From Cyclobacterium sp. (GTDB taxonomy: Bacteria; Bacteroidota; Bacteroidia; Cytophagales; Cyclobacteriaceae), in the NCBI RefSeq assembly GCF_014762705.1, contig NZ_JABURL010000123.1, positions 1 to 64,000 on the forward strand: a stretch of 64,000 bases of DNA. Reading direction: 5' to 3'. Of the stretch, positions 63,429 to 64,000 are shown in pieces (position 1 is the stretch's first letter; each line of letters opens with the position of its first letter). The notes under the pieces are model-generated. The model was not told where the DNA came from, did no database searches, and saw nothing but the letters and a program-made list of their open reading frames with translations. A program made the translations under genes and the position numbers.

Positions 63429-64000
63429 ATGAAGGAAATACCTGTATTGGAAGCCCGAAACATCAATAAATTTTTCTATAATCTTGTAGAAACCCAAGTG
63501 CTGAAAGATATCACTTTCACCATCAAAAGGGGGGAATTTGTATCGGTTATGGGGAAATCTGGCTGCGGAAAATCCACTTTACTTTATATTTTATCTACTA
63601 TGGACACCAGTTACCAGGGCAGGTTGCTGATAGATGAAAGCCCTGTAACCGGTCGATCTCAATCCTTTCTTTCCCGGATCAGGAATGAAAAAATCGGTTT
63701 TGTCTTTCAGTTCCATTACCTATTGGCGGAATTTTCTGTACTTGAAAATGTAATGATTCCTGGGCTCAAACTAGGAAAAATGGGCCGAAAGGAATTGGAA
63801 TACAAAGCCATGGAAAAACTCCGTATTTTTGGTATGGAAGACCATGCCCTTAAAAAAGCCAATCAATTGTCCGGCGGACAAAAACAAAGGGTAGCCATTG
63901 CGAGGGCATTGATCAATGATCCTTTAATTATCATGGGGGATGAACCCTCCGGAAACCTGGACAAAAAAAACAGTGATATTGTCTTTGGGATTTTTAAAGA
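63429..64000 (+). CDS. ABC transporter ATP-binding protein (MacB/LolD type), cut by the right edge
   Basis: 190 codons of the N-terminal part are present. Walker A GKSGCGKST (42-50), Q-loop FQFHYLL, signature LSGGQKQR (147-154) and Walker B LIIMGDEPSGNLD are all intact; the H-loop lies beyond the edge. LolD/MacB-type ATPases have this DEPSGNLD form. With the adaptor and permease before it, it forms a tripartite exporter of MacAB type. It starts one base after the permease stop. Confidence 0.93.
   Translation, partial: MKEIPVLEARNINKFFYNLVETQVLKDITFTIKRGEFVSVMGKSGCGKSTLLYILSTMDTSYQGRLLIDESPVTGRSQSFLSRIRNEKIGFVFQFHYLLAEFSVLENVMIPGLKLGKMGRKELEYKAMEKLRIFGMEDHALKKANQLSGGQKQRVAIARALINDPLIIMGDEPSGNLDKKNSDIVFGIFK

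Noticed and set aside
1-64000. CRISPR arrays, tRNA or rRNA genes, prophage genes
   Set aside because: Looked for direct repeats with spacers, TPsiC-like GGTTCGAATC motifs and phage structural genes; none were found by eye.

Overview
The window looks like a stretch of chromosome from a Bacteroidota bacterium of order Cytophagales, probably family Cyclobacteriaceae (inference). The signs are: genes with A-rich leaders and no clear Shine-Dalgarno sites; promoters of the TTTG-N19-TAnnTTTG type, best seen in front of the SRP RNA; a menaquinone pathway; a putative porin; paired Gfo/Idh/MocA and DUF1080 proteins; Crp/Fnr regulators that differ from the proteobacterial type; and a TPR-LytS kinase paired with a LytTR regulator. 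No tRNA, rRNA, CRISPR array or prophage was seen.

Layout. 1-4.4 kb (minus): 5' part of a sorbosone/glucose dehydrogenase-like secreted protein, a GMC oxidoreductase and a MacB-type permease. 4.5-8.1 kb (minus): lpxK, a putative porin and miaE, tightly packed. 8.1-10 kb (plus): Nif3-like protein and its usual zinc-ribbon coiled-coil partner, closed by a terminator. 10.1-14.5 kb: a small secreted protein, a histidine phosphatase, then menI-menF-menD. 14.6-17.1 kb: myo-inositol oxygenase and a sodium:solute symporter. 17.4-23.9 kb: a tripartite RND efflux operon with a terminator. 24.1-27.7 kb: an AT-rich accessory island with two Crp/Fnr regulators, small envelope proteins and an ORF-less, minus-strand group IIC-like intron. 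27.8-31 kb (minus): the agmatine-to-putrescine pair and an acyltransferase. 31.1-33.2 kb (minus): DUF1080 and Gfo/Idh/MocA proteins. 34.0 kb: SRP RNA. 34.2-38.9 kb: transaldolase/Fsa, a 67-residue protein, FtsE, small proteins, a dienoyl-CoA-reductase-like SDR and a lipoprotein. 38.9-41.7 kb: LytTR regulator and TPR-LytS kinase. 41.9-46.5 kb: outer-membrane protein, AstE/AspA-like hydrolase, murB, dCMP deaminase, single-domain response regulator and a conserved unknown. 46.5-47.0 kb: an extremely acidic 61-residue protein and a 48-residue single-pass protein. 47-53.4 kb: POT transporter, cyclophilin, CNT nucleoside transporter, bifunctional nuclease, etfA, etfB and a TPR protein. 53.4-57.9 kb: MDR dehydrogenase, dnaB, a DnaQ-like exonuclease and a GNAT. 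57.9-60.8 kb (minus): three two-component proteins. 61-64 kb: adaptor, permease and ATPase of a MacAB-like exporter, cut by the right edge.

The most unusual item is the 57.9-60.8 kb signalling cluster. One protein has an intact ATP-binding kinase domain but asparagine where the phospho-acceptor histidine should be. Its neighbour has REC, PAS and a histidine-containing dimerisation helix but no ATP-binding domain. The two look like complementary halves of a histidine kinase, with a free receiver protein encoded between them. Second is the ORF-less group IIC-like intron in the island. Third is a pair of diverged, hairpin-bearing repeats upstream of two oxidoreductase genes that also share the same leader sequence.
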